Assembly: GCA_014529385.2 (NCBI GenBank)
Contig: CM043969.1
Location: forward strand, 26,369,946-26,433,945
Source of the DNA: Adiantum capillus-veneris
Taxonomy: Eukaryota; Streptophyta; Polypodiopsida; Polypodiales; Pteridaceae
DNA: 64,000 nt
Direction: 5' to 3'
The position numbers and the translations under genes are program-made. Shown in pieces: positions 33,404 through 48,895 of this stretch. The notes below the pieces were generated by a model. The model saw only the letters and a list, made by a program, of their open reading frames with translations, ran no database searches and had not been told where the DNA came from. Numbering within the stretch: the stretch's first letter is position 1; each line of letters opens with the position of its first letter.

Positions 33404-34704
33404 TTGTGAAGTAGATGAGAGTAACAAAATTCAAGTATGAAGCATTAGAAGAGATGTGCCAAGTCAAATTTTCTTGAAGAGGGTAAAATCAGTTTTATCA
33501 ACACAGTATATGAAATTGTCTTCAAGGAAGACCATACTCCTCTAGAAGTTTTAAGGCTTTGGCAGCCAGTTTGCAAAAAGTATGGTTGGCATTCATAGTC
33601 TATCAATGATATTTTATGTTTTTGTTCTTGATCCCAAAGGAATCCTCATAGGTGTGGTTCATTTAAAAGGAACGTGTTCCTGAGATAATGAGAAGAGAAC
33701 TTGGCCAACTCCCTTTTGTGAGCAAGTGTCAAGGTAGGAATGTTTTCAATAAATTCAGATAGTCTTGCTATCATTTCAAATGCCATAGTGTCATGAATAC
33801 ATCTAAGTGCCTGAAGCAATGCTTTAGATAGCGGCTATGTATGAAGCTCTATCCCTTGAGATGGTGTGTATTTTTGCATCCATAAAAAGTTATTTAGAGA
33901 AATAAATAAATAAATAAATCGATCCAAAGGTAAGAATTGGTAGCCTCTTCACCCTTCAACCGACTAGGCGAACCTATAAGGGACGTGTGAAGAGAGCCCC
34001 ATCCCTCACGGGCCAGTCTAAGGTAATATTATCTAGGACAAATATGAAGGGATTACAATATAGTAACTAGGTCTTTGAATAGTATCACTACTATTCTTGG
34101 TGTTAGGTGTGTCTATGTGTTCAAATAACAATATACAATATACACCAAAGAATACTTTCATATCACAAAAGACACTAGAAACCATATCAATGAAAGGGTG
34201 GTTTAATTCCCATTCATAGTAGAGAACGGTCTTTATACAAAAGTATTGAAATCAAGAGCCAGAAGATATAATAGTCCGTTATCTTCAATCCAAGGAACTT
34301 TGAAAACCATAGCTTAGAAGGTAACCCTCACAAGGGTTTTCAATCTCTCAAAAATAACCGAACAATGGATGATCTTCTCTTTTTGTTGCAATTGTCGTTG
34401 TAATCCCAAGCAAAGAATCTCTTACCTATCCCCATCCAAGAAACACAAGCTCGTCAGAACTAGCATTAGTTAGGAAGGCAGGTGTCAATGACTCCCTCCC
34501 CTTGTTATTGGTTTCAAAAATTATAACAAAAAATAACAACATCTCATAAATCAAATATTAATTTTAGAGAATGAGCCATTTATTTACAATAATTTTTATG
34601 CCATTTAATTTCGGAAAAATTTAGACAGCATCTCCTTTGTAAATTGGATCAATTCTCAAAAGTAAAGTCAAATGCCATCTCATCTGAGACCCCCACTTGA
34701 GGAT

Positions 34705-34800
34705 TAAGGATCTTATACCAATCACTAATACCTAAGTAAAAGAGAAAACCATGCTCTTATACCAATCACTAATACCTAAGTAAAAGAGAAAACCATGCCT
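34705..34800 (-). other. Copia-type primer-binding-site-like motif, duplicated in unit 1
   Basis: The minus strand reads ATTGGTATAAGA-(T/G)-C, close to the TTGGTATCAGAGCC initiator-methionine primer site of copia elements. In this unit a ~46-bp block carrying it is tandemly duplicated. Single copies are at about 38630, 41168 and 45026. It suggests that the unit contains a copia leader in minus orientation. Confidence 0.4.
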
Positions 34801-35501
34801 TGTCTATTGCAAGTCATATCCCTTGTAAAAAATTATTTCTCGCCATACATTAGCAAGCACAAAATTAAGCAGTCTTAAGAAACATGGCATTCATAATACA
34901 CAAGATTTTTCATTTACAAATTATTACATGTTATGAGCCACCTTTGCACCTGGATCTCGGATTATGTCTACCAAACCTTGCTAAGAGGCGGATGTTGAAG
35001 TCACTGTGTACCGCCATCATAAAACCAAGTCAATAAAAAAAATTTGTTTGTAACATGCTACTCGAGACTCAACCTCACCAACCTATGCTCAATGTTTCTA
35101 ATAACTCAAAGCATCAACGTATCATAACATAATTATCCAATATCCCGTACAAAAACTCAAATTGCAAAGTAGCAAGGTTGTAGCTAAAAAGTTGTGATTA
35201 TTTTGCCTAAAAGATCATGCAAAGTTTTTTATATATACGTATAAAACATTAGGGCCTATTTGTTCTAACAGATTTTTGTTTCTCCTTCCAATAAACCATC
35301 AATTTTTTTCTCAAACAAACCAGCTAATTGGCAATCTATAGATCAGTAAAGAGCTCAATATGTCTATTCGTAATTCCATGCACCATTTATACCACTATGC
35401 CCACAGTTCCTACAACATACCTATGTCCAAGATTCCCATGTAGTACTCCTCATATTGAGCCTAAAGGAGCAACATGGGTGTTAATGTGTGTTGTTGTGTG
35501 A

Positions 35502-35813
35502 ATGAGAGAGAATTCAATACTGAGGCACGCCAGATTTCAGTCTCATAAGGAGGTGGGAGAGATGGTCTCAAAAAACCATTTACCCACTATCAATATCCAG
35601 TTAAAAGTTTTCTTGAATGGTATCTTCTTACCTGTAGAACTTATACAAAGAGCTTATTTGAAATGTATCAACCAAGGATCAAATATAAACCACCCATCAT
35701 TAGGGGATTACCACATCATCAAGTTAAAACTACAGTTTGAGTTTGCGAAAGGCCAAAACCAACAAGAACCGAGACTCATTCCAAAGTACACTTATATATT
35801 CATAGACTTTTAA
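35502..35813 (+). other. Unit ORF of unknown nature
   Basis: A 103-codon ORF in unit 1; its counterparts at 39378 and 45771 are shortened or shifted, so it is not conserved as a protein. I do not call it a gene. Confidence 0.3.
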
Positions 35814-36264
35814 AAGCTAGATTTATTGAGTAGGTGCATGAGCTGAGTAATGTTCTAAACTTTTATAAATTAACAGATAAATGATTTGATGCATTACTAA
35901 ATGTATATGCAGAACTCATCGCTTTGAAGAAAACATGTACTGAGTACGTGCAGATGCATCTACCTGCATTGTGGATCAGCATCCATCATAGACTCGAGAG
36001 TAGGAGATGCATACAGGCTGGTCACCTCAACAAACATCATTCACACAATCCACATGCCGAACGTCCAACCGTTCTGTTGATTGTGCATGTGTGTTGCTGT
36101 GTTATGCTGCTGCAATTAAAGAATGGCGTAGGGCCATGATTATCAAAGAGAACAACATTGTAGCTGACTGTGAGAAAGAGCTCAAACCTATGTAAATCAC
36201 CAGTATTGAAGATCCATGTGGCCATAGAGTAAGCTCACGATTCTCTATAGATTAGGGAGCTACG

Positions 36265-36487
<223 letters not shown>

Positions 36488-37075
36488 TGAAGCTGCATAT
36501 ATCAAGGCTGTTTATTCTCAATGGGGTTATAGGATACGGTAGGGAAGCTGCATAGGGATTACCCTTCAACATGCGAGGCAGGTTTACGCTAACACGCCAT
36601 CCTCTACGATGAAGATTGTGTGTGTTGTGTGTGTGGAAGCGCTCGGTAAGAAGAGGAATGCAATCCTCGAGTACTGGTTGTGTCCTTCTAAAAGAGAAAG
36701 GGGAATAAGTAGCCTTAAATGAGGTTTATTTAAATCAATCATGTTGGAAAATCCACTAGTGTGTGAGCAGTATGTGAGTTGTATGTATGTGTACATGGGT
36801 TAGGTAGATAAAGGAAGTCAAAGAATAGCTCCATCGGTTGAGCATCTATTGGTCACAATAGAGAGAGAGAGAGAGAGAGAGTATGTGTGCCATCGAGTGG
36901 ATCAATGGAGAATTGACACAACGGAAATCAAGAGAGCCCCCTCAAGGCCATAACTGATCAAAACATGACATACAATTATTTGAGTGTGTTGTCATAGATT
37001 TTCTTCAGAAGGAAGGCATGAAAGGCTTAGCTATATTTGGCTGAGGGCAAGTGGAGTGATTGTATAGTCTATAAG

Positions 37076-37078
<3 letters not shown>

Positions 37079-37165
<87 letters not shown>
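37079..37165. repeat. (TG)n tract, unit 2 site A
   Basis: About 43 TG repeats, followed by the conserved ACCCACCCTAACCCA block. Confidence 0.95.
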
Positions 37166-37167
<2 letters not shown>

Positions 37168-37478
37168 CCACCCTAACCCAGCTGCCATACACAATGGGTT
37201 GGCAGTAGGCCCAATGTGTATGGGCCTACTGCCTTGTGAAGTAGATGAGAGTAACAAAAGTCGAGTATGAAGCATTAGCAGAGATGTGCCAAGTCAAATT
37301 TTTCTTGAAGAGGGTAAAATCATTTTTATCAACACAACATCTGAAATTGTCTTCAAGGAAGACCATACTCCTCTAGGAGTTTTAAGGCTTTGACATCCAA
37401 TTTGAAAAAAATATGGTTGGCATTCATAGTCTATCAATGATATATTTTATGCTTTTGCTCCTGATCGCAAAGGAATCC

Positions 37479-37830
37479 TCATAGGTGTGGTTTGTTTAAA
37501 AGTAACCTATTCCTAAAATAATGAGAAGAGAACTTGGCTAACTCCCCTTTGTGAGCAAGTGTCAGGGCAGGAATGTTTTCAATGAATTCAAATAGTATTG
37601 CCACCCTTTCATTACAGTTGCTTACAAGTTGGGCAAGGGCATGTACTTCTTTATCTAATGACATGGTTTGCACCTAAGAGTTGGCTAGATCATCTAAAGC
37701 CCCTGCTGTCATTTCAGATGCCATAGTGTCATGAATACATCTAAGTACCTGAACCAATGCTTTAGACAGAGGCTATGTATGAAGCTCTATCCCTTGAGAT
37801 GGTGTGCATTTTTGCATAGTCCATAAAAAG
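37479..37830 (-). pseudogene. Conserved minus-strand coding-like segment of the array units
   Basis: In unit 2 the minus strand reads QTMSLDKEVHALAQLVSNCN and NIPALTLAHKGELAKFSSHY in ORF 37673-37479; upstream in the same direction a relative of unit 4's ORF 44283-44059 (KYLPSQRIELHMEPLSKALL) is present. Read together these form a helical segment of about 140 residues that looks like real protein. Each unit has different shifts or stops. I do not recognise the family; a captured host-gene exon is possible. Confidence 0.4.
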
Positions 37831-39637
37831 TTATTTAGAGAAATAAATAAATAAGTAAATCCATCCAAAGGTAAAAACTGGTAGCCTCTTCATCCTTCAA
37901 CCGACCAAGCGAACCTATAAGGGTTGTGTGAAGAGAGCTCCATCCCTCATGGATCTGTCCAAGGTAATATTATCTAGGGCAGATATCGAGGGATTACAAT
38001 ATAGTAATCTACTATTCTTGGTGTTAGGTGTGTGTGTGTGTGTGTGTTCAAATAACAATATACAATATACGCCAAAGAATCCTTTCATATCACAAAAGAC
38101 ACTAAAAACTATGTCAATGAAAGGGTGGTATAAATCCCATTTATAGTACAGAACAGTCTTTATACATAAGTACTGAGATCAAGAGCCAGAAGATACAATA
38201 GTCCGCTATCTTCAAGCCAAGGAACTTTGAAAACCATAGTTGAGAAGGTATAAGGGTTTTCATTCTCTAACAAATAACCAACAATGGATGATCTTCTGTT
38301 CTTGTTGCAGTTGTCGTTGTAATCCCAAGGAAAGAATCTCTTACCTATCACCATCCAAGAAACACAAGCTTGTCAGAACTGGCATTAATTGGGAAGACAG
38401 GTGTCAATGACTCCCTCCCATTGTTATTGGTTTCAAAAAACTACAAGAAAAAATAACAACATATCATAGATCAAATATTAAGTTTAGAGAGTGAGCCATT
38501 TATTTACAATAATCTTTACGCCATTTAATTTTGAAAAAATTCGGACAGCGCCTCCTTTGTAAATTGGATCAATTCTTAAAAGTACAATCAAATGCCATCT
38601 CATCCAAGACCCCCACTTGAGGATTAATGCTCTTATACCAATCACTAAAACCAAAGTAAAAGAGAAAACCATGCCTTGTCTATTGCAAGTCATATCCCTT
38701 GAAAAATTTTATTTCTCGCCATACATTAGCAAACACAGATTTAAGCAGTCTTAAGAAACTTGGCATTCATAATACACAAGAATTTTCATTTACAAATTAC
38801 TACATGTTCTGAGCCACCTTTGCAACTGGATTTCAGATTATGTCTACCAAACCTTGCTAAGAGGCGGATGTTGAAGTCACTATGTACCGCCGTCATAAAA
38901 CAAGTCAAAAAAAAAATTTGTTTGCAACATGTTACTCGAGACTCAACCTCACCAACCTGTTTCTCAATATGTCTGATAACTCAAAGCATCAACGTATCAT
39001 AACATGATTATCCAATATCTTGTATAAAAACTCAAATTGCAAAGGAGCAAGGTTGTAGCTAAAAAGCTGTGATTATTTTGTCTAAAACATCATGCAAAGT
39101 TTTTGTATGTATACGTATAAAACCTTAGGGCCTTGTTGTCCTAACAGGTTATTGTTTCTCCTTCCAATAAACCATCAATTTTTTGCTCAAACAAACCAGC
39201 TAATTGGCAATATTTAGATCAGTAAAGAGCTCAATATGTCTATTCCTAGTTCCATGCACCATTTATACCACTATGCCAATAGTTCCTACAACATACCTAT
39301 GTCCAAGATTCCCATGTAGTACTCCTCAGATTGAGACTAAAGGAGCAACATGGGTGTTAGTGTGTGTTGTTGTGTGAATGAGAGAGAATTTAGTACTAAG
39401 GCACGCCGGATTTCAGTCTCATAAGGAGGTGGGAGAGATGGTTTCAAAAAACCATTTACCCACTATCAATATCCAGTTAAATGTTTGCTTGAACGGTATC
39501 TGCTTACTTGTAGAACTTATACAAAGAGCTTATTTGAGCTGTATCCACCAACGATCAAATATAAACCACCCATCATTAGAGGATTACCACCCTTACCACA
39601 CTCTAAGGGAAAGTGGAGTGATTGTATAGTCTATAAG

Positions 39638-39640
<3 letters not shown>

Positions 39641-39689
<49 letters not shown>

Positions 39690-39700
39690 GCGCGTGCACG
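39641..39700. repeat. (TG)n-(CG)n tract, unit 3 site A
   Basis: (TG)18 passes directly into CGCGCGCGCACGCGCGCGTG, all alternating pyrimidine-purine and thus a strong Z-DNA candidate. Confidence 0.9.
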
Positions 39701-42645
39701 TCGGTCCTAACCCAGGCGCCATACACAAGGGGTTTGCAGTATGCCCATTGTGTATGGGCATACTACCTTGTGAAGTAGATGAGAGTAACAAAAGTCGAGT
39801 ATGAAGCATTAGCAGAGATGTGCCAAGTCAAATTTTTCTTGAAGAGGGTAAAATTAGTTTTATCAACACGGTATTTGGAAATGTCTTCAAGGAAGACCAT
39901 ACTCCTCTATGAGATTTAAGGCTTTGGCAGCCAATTTGAAAAAAGTATGGTTGGCATTCATAGTCTATCAATGATATATTTTATGCTTTTGCTCATGATC
40001 CCAAAGGAATCCTCATAGGTGTGGTTGTTTAACAGTAACATGTTCTTGACATAATTAGAAGAGAACTTGGCCAACTCCCCTTCGTGAGCAAGTGTCAAGG
40101 TAGGAATGTTTTAAATTAATTCAGATAGTCCTTCCTTTCCTTAGAGTTGCTGACAAGTTGGGCAAGGGTATGTACAACTTTATCTAATGACATGGTTTGA
40201 ACCTAAGAGTTGGCTAGATCAGTTGAAGCCCCTGTTATCATTTCAGATGCCATAGTGTCTGAATACATCTAAGTACCTGAAGCAATGCTTTAGACAGAGG
40301 CTCCGTATGAAGCTCTATCCTTTGAGATGGTAAGTATTTTTACATAGTCCATAAAAAGTTATTTAGAGAAATAAATAAATCCATCCAAAGGTAAGAATTG
40401 GTAGCATCTTTATCCTTCAACCGACCAGGCAAACCTATAAAGGCCGTGTAAAGAGAGCCCCATCCCTCACGGATCAGTCCACGGTAATATTATCTAGGAC
40501 AGATATCGAGGGATTACAATATAGTAACTAGGTCTTTAAATAGTATCACTACTAGTCTTGGTGTTAGGTGTGTGTATGTTCAAATAACAATATACAATAT
40601 ACACCAAAGAATCCTTTCATATCACAAAACACACTTGAAACTATCTCAAGGGTGGTATAATTCCCATTCATAGTATAGAATGGTATTTATACATAAGTAC
40701 TGAAATCAAGAGCTAGAAAATATAATAGTCCGTTATCTTCAAGCCAAGGAACTTTGAAATCCATAGCTAAAAAGGCAACCCTCACAAGGGTTTTCAATCT
40801 CTAAAAAATGACCAAACAATGGGGATGATCTTCTGTTATTGTTGTAGTTGTCGTTGTAATCCCAAGGAAAGAATCTCTTACCTATCGCCATCCAAGAAAC
40901 ACAAGCTTGTCAGAACTAGCATTAATTGGGAAGACAGGTGTCAATGACTCCCTCCCCTTGTTATTGGTTTCAAAAATTACAACAAAAACTAACAACATAT
41001 TATAGATCAAATATTAAGTTTAGAGAATGATCCATTTATTTACAATAATGTTTACGCCATTTAATTTCAGAAAAATTCGAACAGCATCTCCTTTGTAAAT
41101 TGGATCAATTCTCAAAAGTACAGTCTAATGCCATCTCATCCGAGACTACCACTTGATGATTAAGGCTCTTATACCAATCACTAATACCAAAGTAAAAGAG
41201 AAAACCATGCCCTGTCTATTGTAAGTCATATCCCTTGTAAAAAAAAATTTATTGCCATAGACAAGCACAAATTTAAGCAGTCTTAAGAAACTTGGCATTC
41301 ATAATACACAAGATTTTTCATTTACAAATTACTACATGTTGTGAGCCACCTTTGCAATAGGATCTCAGATTATGTCTACCAAACCTTTCTAAGAGGCAGA
41401 TGTTGAAGTCACTATGTACCACCGTCATAAAAGCAAGTCAAAAAAAAAAATGTTTGCAACATGTTACTCCAGACTCAACCTCACCAACCTACTGCTCGAT
41501 ATGTCTAATAACTCAAAGCATCAACGTATCATACCATGATTATCCAATATCCCGTAGAAAAACTCAAATTGCAAATGAGCAAGTTTGGAGGTAAAAAGTT
41601 CTTATTATTTTTTCTAAAAGATCATGCAAAGTTTTGTATGTATAGGTATAAAACCTTAGGGCCTATTTGTCCTAACAGAAACAAACCAGCTGAAACAAAC
41701 CAGCTACTTGGCAATCTATAGATCAATAAAGAGCTCAATATGTCTGCTTGTAGTTCCAGGCACCATTTATACCACTATGCCCACACTTCCTACAACATAC
41801 CTATGTCCAAGATTCCCATGTAGTACTCCTCATATTTAGCCTAAAGGAGTACCATGGGTGTTAGTGTGTGTTGTTGTGTGAATAAGAGACAATTCATTAT
41901 TGAGGCACGCCAGATTTTAGTCTCATAAGGAGGTGGGAGAGATGGTTTCAATAAACCATTTACCCACTATCAATACCCAGTTAAAAGTCTGTTTGAACGG
42001 TATCTGCTTACTTGTAGAACTTATACAAGAGCTTATTTGATTTTTATCCACCAAGGATCAAATATAAACCACCCATCATTAGGGGATTAACACATCATCA
42101 AGTTACAACTACAGTTCGAGTGTGCAAAAGGCCAAAACCAACAAGAACTGAGACTCATTCCAAAGTACACTTATATATTCATAGACTTTAAAAATCCAGA
42201 CTTACTGAGTAGGTGCATGAGCTGAGTAATGTTCTAAACTTTTATAAATTAACAGAAAAAATGGTATGATGCATTACTGAATGTATATGCACAACTCATT
42301 GTTTTGAAGAAAACATGTACTGAGTAGGTGCAGATGCACCTACGTGCATTTTGGATCAGCATCCATCATAGACTCGAGACTAGGAGACGCATATAGGCTA
42401 GTCACCTCAACAACCATCATTCAGACAATCCACATGACGAACGTCCAACCGTTCTCTTCATTGTGCGTGTGTGTTGCTATGTTATGATGCTGCAGTTGAA
42501 GGAGGGCGTAGGGCCATGAATATCAAAGAGAACAACCATGTAGCTGACTGTGAGAAAGAGCTCAAACCTATGTAAATTACCAGTATTGAAGATCCATGTG
42601 GCTATAGAGTAAGCTCACAATTCCTCTGTAGATTAGGGAGCTATG

Positions 42646-42784
<139 letters not shown>

Positions 42785-43378
42785 GCTGCATATATCAAGG
42801 GCATGTTTTCTCAAGGGGGTTAGAGGATATGGTAGAGAGCTGTGTAGGGATTACGCTTCAAGCTACAAAGCAGGTTTACACTAACACGCCATCCTGCGCG
42901 ATGAAGATTGTGTGTGTTGTGTGTGTGGAAGCACCCGGTAAGAAGAGGAATGCAATCCTCGAGTAGTGGTTGTGTCCTTCTAAAAGAGAAAGTGGAGTAC
43001 GTAGCCTTAAATGAGGTTTATTTAAATCAAGCATGTTGAAAAATCTAGTAGTATGTGAGCAGTATGTAAGTTGTATGTATGTGTACATGGGTTAGGTAGA
43101 TAAAGCAAGTCAAAGAATAGCTCCATTGGTTGAGCATCTATTGGTCACAATAGAGAGAGAGAGAGAGAGAGAGAGAGTGTGTGTCTTTGTGCGATCGAGT
43201 GGATCAATGCAGAATTGACACAAGGGAAATCAAGAGAACCCACTCAATGCCATATCTGATCAAAAAACATGCCATACAATTCTTTGAGTGTGTTGTCATA
43301 GATTTCCTTCAAAAGGAAGGCATGAAAAGCTTAGCTATATTTGGCTAAGGGCAAGTGGAGTGATTTTATTATCTATAA

Positions 43379-43551
<173 letters not shown>

Positions 43552-43929
43552 ACCCACCCTAACCCAGGCGCCACACACAGTGGGTTGGCAGTAGGCCCAT
43601 TGTGTATGGGCATACTACCTTGTGAAGTAGATGAGAGTAACAAAAGTCGAGTATGAAGCATTAGCAGAGATGTGCCAAGTCAAATTTTTCTTGAAGAGGT
43701 TAAAATCAGTTTTATCAACACAGTATCTGAAATTGTCTTCAAGGAAGACCATACTCCTCCAGGAGTTTTAAGGCTTTGGCAGCCATTTTGAAAAAAGTAT
43801 GCTTGGCATTCATAGTCTATCAATGATATATTTTATGCTTTTTCTCTTGATCCCAAAGGAATCCTCATAGGTGTGGTTTGTTTAAAAGTTACATGTTCCG
43901 GACATAATTAGAAGAGAACTTGGCTAACT

Positions 43930-44283
43930 CCCCTTCGTGAGCAAGTGTCAGGGCAGGAATGTTTTCAATGAATTCAGATAGTCCTCCACTCTTTCCTTAG
44001 AGTTGCTGACAAGTTTGGGAAGGGTATGTACACCTTTATCTAATGACATGGTTTGAACCTAAGAGTTGGCTAGATCAGCTGCTGCAGCCCCTGCTATCAT
44101 TTCAAATGCCATAGTGTCATGATTAATACATCTAAGTACTTGAAGCAATGCTTTAGACAGAGGCTCCATATGAAGCTCTATCCTTTGAGATGGTAAGTAT
44201 TTTTGCATAGTCCATAAAAAGTTATTTAGAGAAATAAATAAATCCATCGAAAGGTAAGAATTGGTAGCATCTTTATCCTTCAA
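43930..44283 (-). pseudogene. Unit 4 copy of the conserved minus-strand segment
   Basis: ORF 44283-44059 gives SLNNFLWTMQKYLPSQRIEL and ALLQVLRCINHDTMAFEMIA, continuous with a degraded copy of the segment at 37673-37479. It supports shared ancestry of the units rather than a working gene. Confidence 0.4.
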
Positions 44284-46536
44284 CCGACCAGGAAAACCTA
44301 TAAAGGCCGTGTAAAGAGAGCCCCATCCCTCACGGATCAGTCCAAGGTAATATTATCTAGAAAAGATATCAAGGGATTACAATATAGTAACTAGGTATTT
44401 GAATAGTATCCCCACTATTCTTAGTGTTAGGTGTGTGTGTGTTTAGATAACAATATACAATATACACCAAAGAATCCTTTCATATCGCAAAAGACACTAG
44501 ATAATGAAAGGGTGGTATAATTCCCATTCAAAGTACAGAACGGTCTTTATACATAAGTACTGAAATCAAGAGCCAGAAGTCTTAATAGTCCGCTATCTTC
44601 AAGCCAAGGAACTTCGAAAACCATAGCTGAGAAGGTAACCCTCACAAGGGTTTTCAATCTCTAGAAAATAACCGAACAATGGATAAACTTCTGTTATTGT
44701 TGCAGTTGTCCTTGTAATCACAAGGAAAGAATCTCTTACCTATCACCATCCAAGAAACACAAGCTCGTCAGAACTGGCATTAATTCGAAAGACAGGTGTC
44801 AATGACACCCTCTTCTTGTTTTTGGTTTCAAAATTCACAACAAAAACTAACAACATATCATAGATCAAATATTAAGTTTAGAGAATGAGCCATTTATTTA
44901 CAATAATGTTTATGCCATTTAATTATGAAAGAATTCGGACAGCATCTCCTTTGTAAATTGGATCAATTCTCAAAAGTACAGTCAAATGCCATCTCATCTG
45001 AGACCCCCACTTGAGTATTAAGGATCTTATACCAATCACTAATACCAAAGTAAAAGAGAAAACCACGCCTTGTCTATTGCAAGTCATATCCCTTGTAAAA
45101 AATCATTTCTCGCCATACATTAGCAAGCACAAATTTAAGCAGTCTTAAGAAACTTGGCATTCATAATACACAAGATTTTTCATTTACAAATTACTACATG
45201 TTCTGAGCCACCTTTGCAACTGGATTTCAGATGATGTCTACCAAACCTTGCTAAGAGGCGGATGTTGAAGTCACTATGTACCGCCGTCATAAAAGCAAGT
45301 CAAAAAAAAATTTATTTGCAACATGTTACTCAAGACTCAACCTCACCAACCTGTTGCTCAATATGTCTAATAACTCAAAGCATCAACGTATCATAACATG
45401 ATCATCCAATGACCTGTACAAAAACTCAAATTGCAAATGAGCAAAGTTGTAGCTAAAAAGCTGTGATTATTTTTTCTAAAAGATCATGCAAAGTTTTGTA
45501 AGTATACGTATAAAACCTTAGGGCCTTGTTGTCCTAACAGATTATTGTTTCTCCTTCCAATAAACCATCAATTTTTTGCTCAAAAAAACCAGCTAATTGG
45601 TAATCTATAGATAAATAAAGAGCTCAATATGTCTATTCGTAGTTCCATGCACCATTTATACCACTTTGCCCACAGTTCCTACAACATAGCTATGTACAAG
45701 ACTCCCATGTAGTACTCCTCAGATTGAGCCTAAAGGAGCAACATGGGTGTGAGTGTGTGTTGTTGTTTGAATGAGAGAGAATTCAGTACTGAGGCACGCC
45801 AGATTTCAGTCTCATAAAAGGAGGTGGGAGAGATGGTTTCAAAAACCATTTACCCACTATCAATATCCAGTTAAATGTTTGCTTGAATGGTATCTGCTTA
45901 CTTGTAGAACTTATACAAATAGCTTATTTGATCTGTATCCACCAAGGATCAAATATAAACCACCCATTATTAGCGGATTACCACATCATCAAGTTAAAAC
46001 TATAGTTCGAGTGTGCGAAAGGCCAAAACCAACAAGAACCAAGACTCATTCCAAAGTACACTTATATATTCATAGACGTTAAAAAGCTAGATTTATTAAG
46101 TAGGTGCATGAGGTGAGTAATGTTCTAAACTTTTATAAATTAGCAGATAAAATGGTATGATGCATTACTGAATGTATATGCAGAACTCATCGTTTTAAAG
46201 AAAACATGTACTGAGTAGGTGCAGATGCACCTACCTACATTCTGGATCAGCATCCATCATAGACTCGAGAATAGGAGACGCATATAGGCTGGTCACCTCA
46301 AAAACCATCATTCAGACAATCCACATGACGAACGTCCAACCGTTCTGTTCATTGTGCCTGTGTGTTGCTGTGTTATGATGTTGCACTTGAAGGAGGGCGT
46401 AGGGCCATGAATATCAAAGAGAACAACATTGTAGCGGACTGTGAGAAAGAGCTCAAACCTATGTAGATTACCATTATTGAAGATCCATGTGGCCATAGAG
46501 TAAGCTCACGGTTCCTCTGTAGATTAGGGAGCTATG

Positions 46537-46750
<214 letters not shown>

Positions 46751-47103
46751 GAAGCTGCATATATCAAGGGAGTGTATTCTCAAGGGGGTTATAGGATACG
46801 ATAGGGAAGCTACATAGGGATTACCTTTCAACATGCAAAGTAGGTTTACGCTAACACACCATCCTGCGCGGTGAAGATTGTGTGTGTTGTGTATCTTGCC
46901 CAGTAAGAACAGGAATGTAATCATCGAGTAGTGGTTGGGTGCTTCTAAAAGAGAAAGTGGAGTACGTGGCCTTAAATGAGGTTTATTTAAATCAAGCATG
47001 TTGAAAAATCCAGTAGTGTGTGAGTTGTATGTATGTGTACATGGGTTAGGTAGATAAAGGAAGTCAAACAATAGCTCCATCGGTTGAGCCTCTATTGGTC
47101 ACA

Positions 47104-47146
<43 letters not shown>

Positions 47147-47270
47147 CTAATCAAAAAACATGCCATACAATTCTTTGAGTGTGTTGTCATAGATTTCCTT
47201 CAGAAGGAAGGCATGAAAGGCTTAGCTAAATTTGGCTAAGGGCAAGCGGAGTGATTGTATAGTCTATAAG

Positions 47271-47893
<623 letters not shown>

Positions 47894-48398
47894 GGGGGGA
47901 TTCACTCTATATACAAAAGGGGACACCACCTGCGAGTAAACAACTTTGATAAAACCCCTATATAGGACCCATATTACTGAATATGACCCCCCTTTTTACG
48001 CTTATATGACAATCAATGGAAACTATCATACCCCTATCTTACACATAAAATTTAGGTCTCACATGATCTAACTGAGTAAAACTAGTCAAAGAGTGTGTAG
48101 CATAGTGATTGGAAATGCACTAAGGAACCACTTCTGTTGATAATTAGATGTACCCTCAATGTGTCTTAGTTTGATTTTCAAACTATGGGCCCGATCAGCG
48201 TGAATTCTGGCTACTTGTTCAATTTTGCCCATCCAAAGCTAGTGTAAATCAACCCTTGACCTGCTCCAAATCAACCCTTATCTATGATCGATTTGATGCA
48301 AAATTTGATGTGTGACCTGATAAAAAACTTCTCCTACATTCATCTGTGTTCTAGTGCACATCCGTGACCAATCGTTACAAGTAATCAACACGGGTCAG

Positions 48399-48400
<2 letters not shown>

Positions 48401-48435
<35 letters not shown>
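48401..48435. repeat. Poly-C homopolymer, 35 bp
   Basis: Uninterrupted run of C; the opposite strand is poly-G. Length in an assembly may be inexact. Confidence 0.9.
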
Positions 48436-48439
<4 letters not shown>

Positions 48440-48855
48440 TATGATACCCTCCTCCCTTATTTTTTGGCTTGGGAGATAATTATTGGGGGCCTGCCCCTAA
48501 CTTATACGCTTATGTAACTTGTAAAAAAACCCCTCTCCTGCACTTACATGGTACGGTAAGTTTTCCATGGTGAATCCCCCGGGACCTCTACCAACCTCAT
48601 AAAGAAGTGCAAAATTTAATATAGCACTGACATAGGTCATTGTGCACCTCAATGCATCCAAAAGTGGTTTCCTAGTGATAGCCGTTTTTCGGCTCTCCGT
48701 AATTGCCATAGTGAGTTAACCCACCCTACCAAAATCATCCAAACAGTGTGGCTATCCCTACCATTTCACTGTATATAGGTGTGTGTGAGTTAGGGGACTT
48801 TTCCCATATCTTCTTAAAAACCCTCAGCTAGCTAGTCACTGGGCTAGTTTAGCCA

Positions 48856-48895
48856 AAAATAAATATAAAAAATATAAAAAATATAAAAAATATAA
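48856..48895. repeat. ATATAAAAA minisatellite
   Basis: Four to five copies of an AT-only 9- to 10-mer in an AT-rich stretch. Confidence 0.8.
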
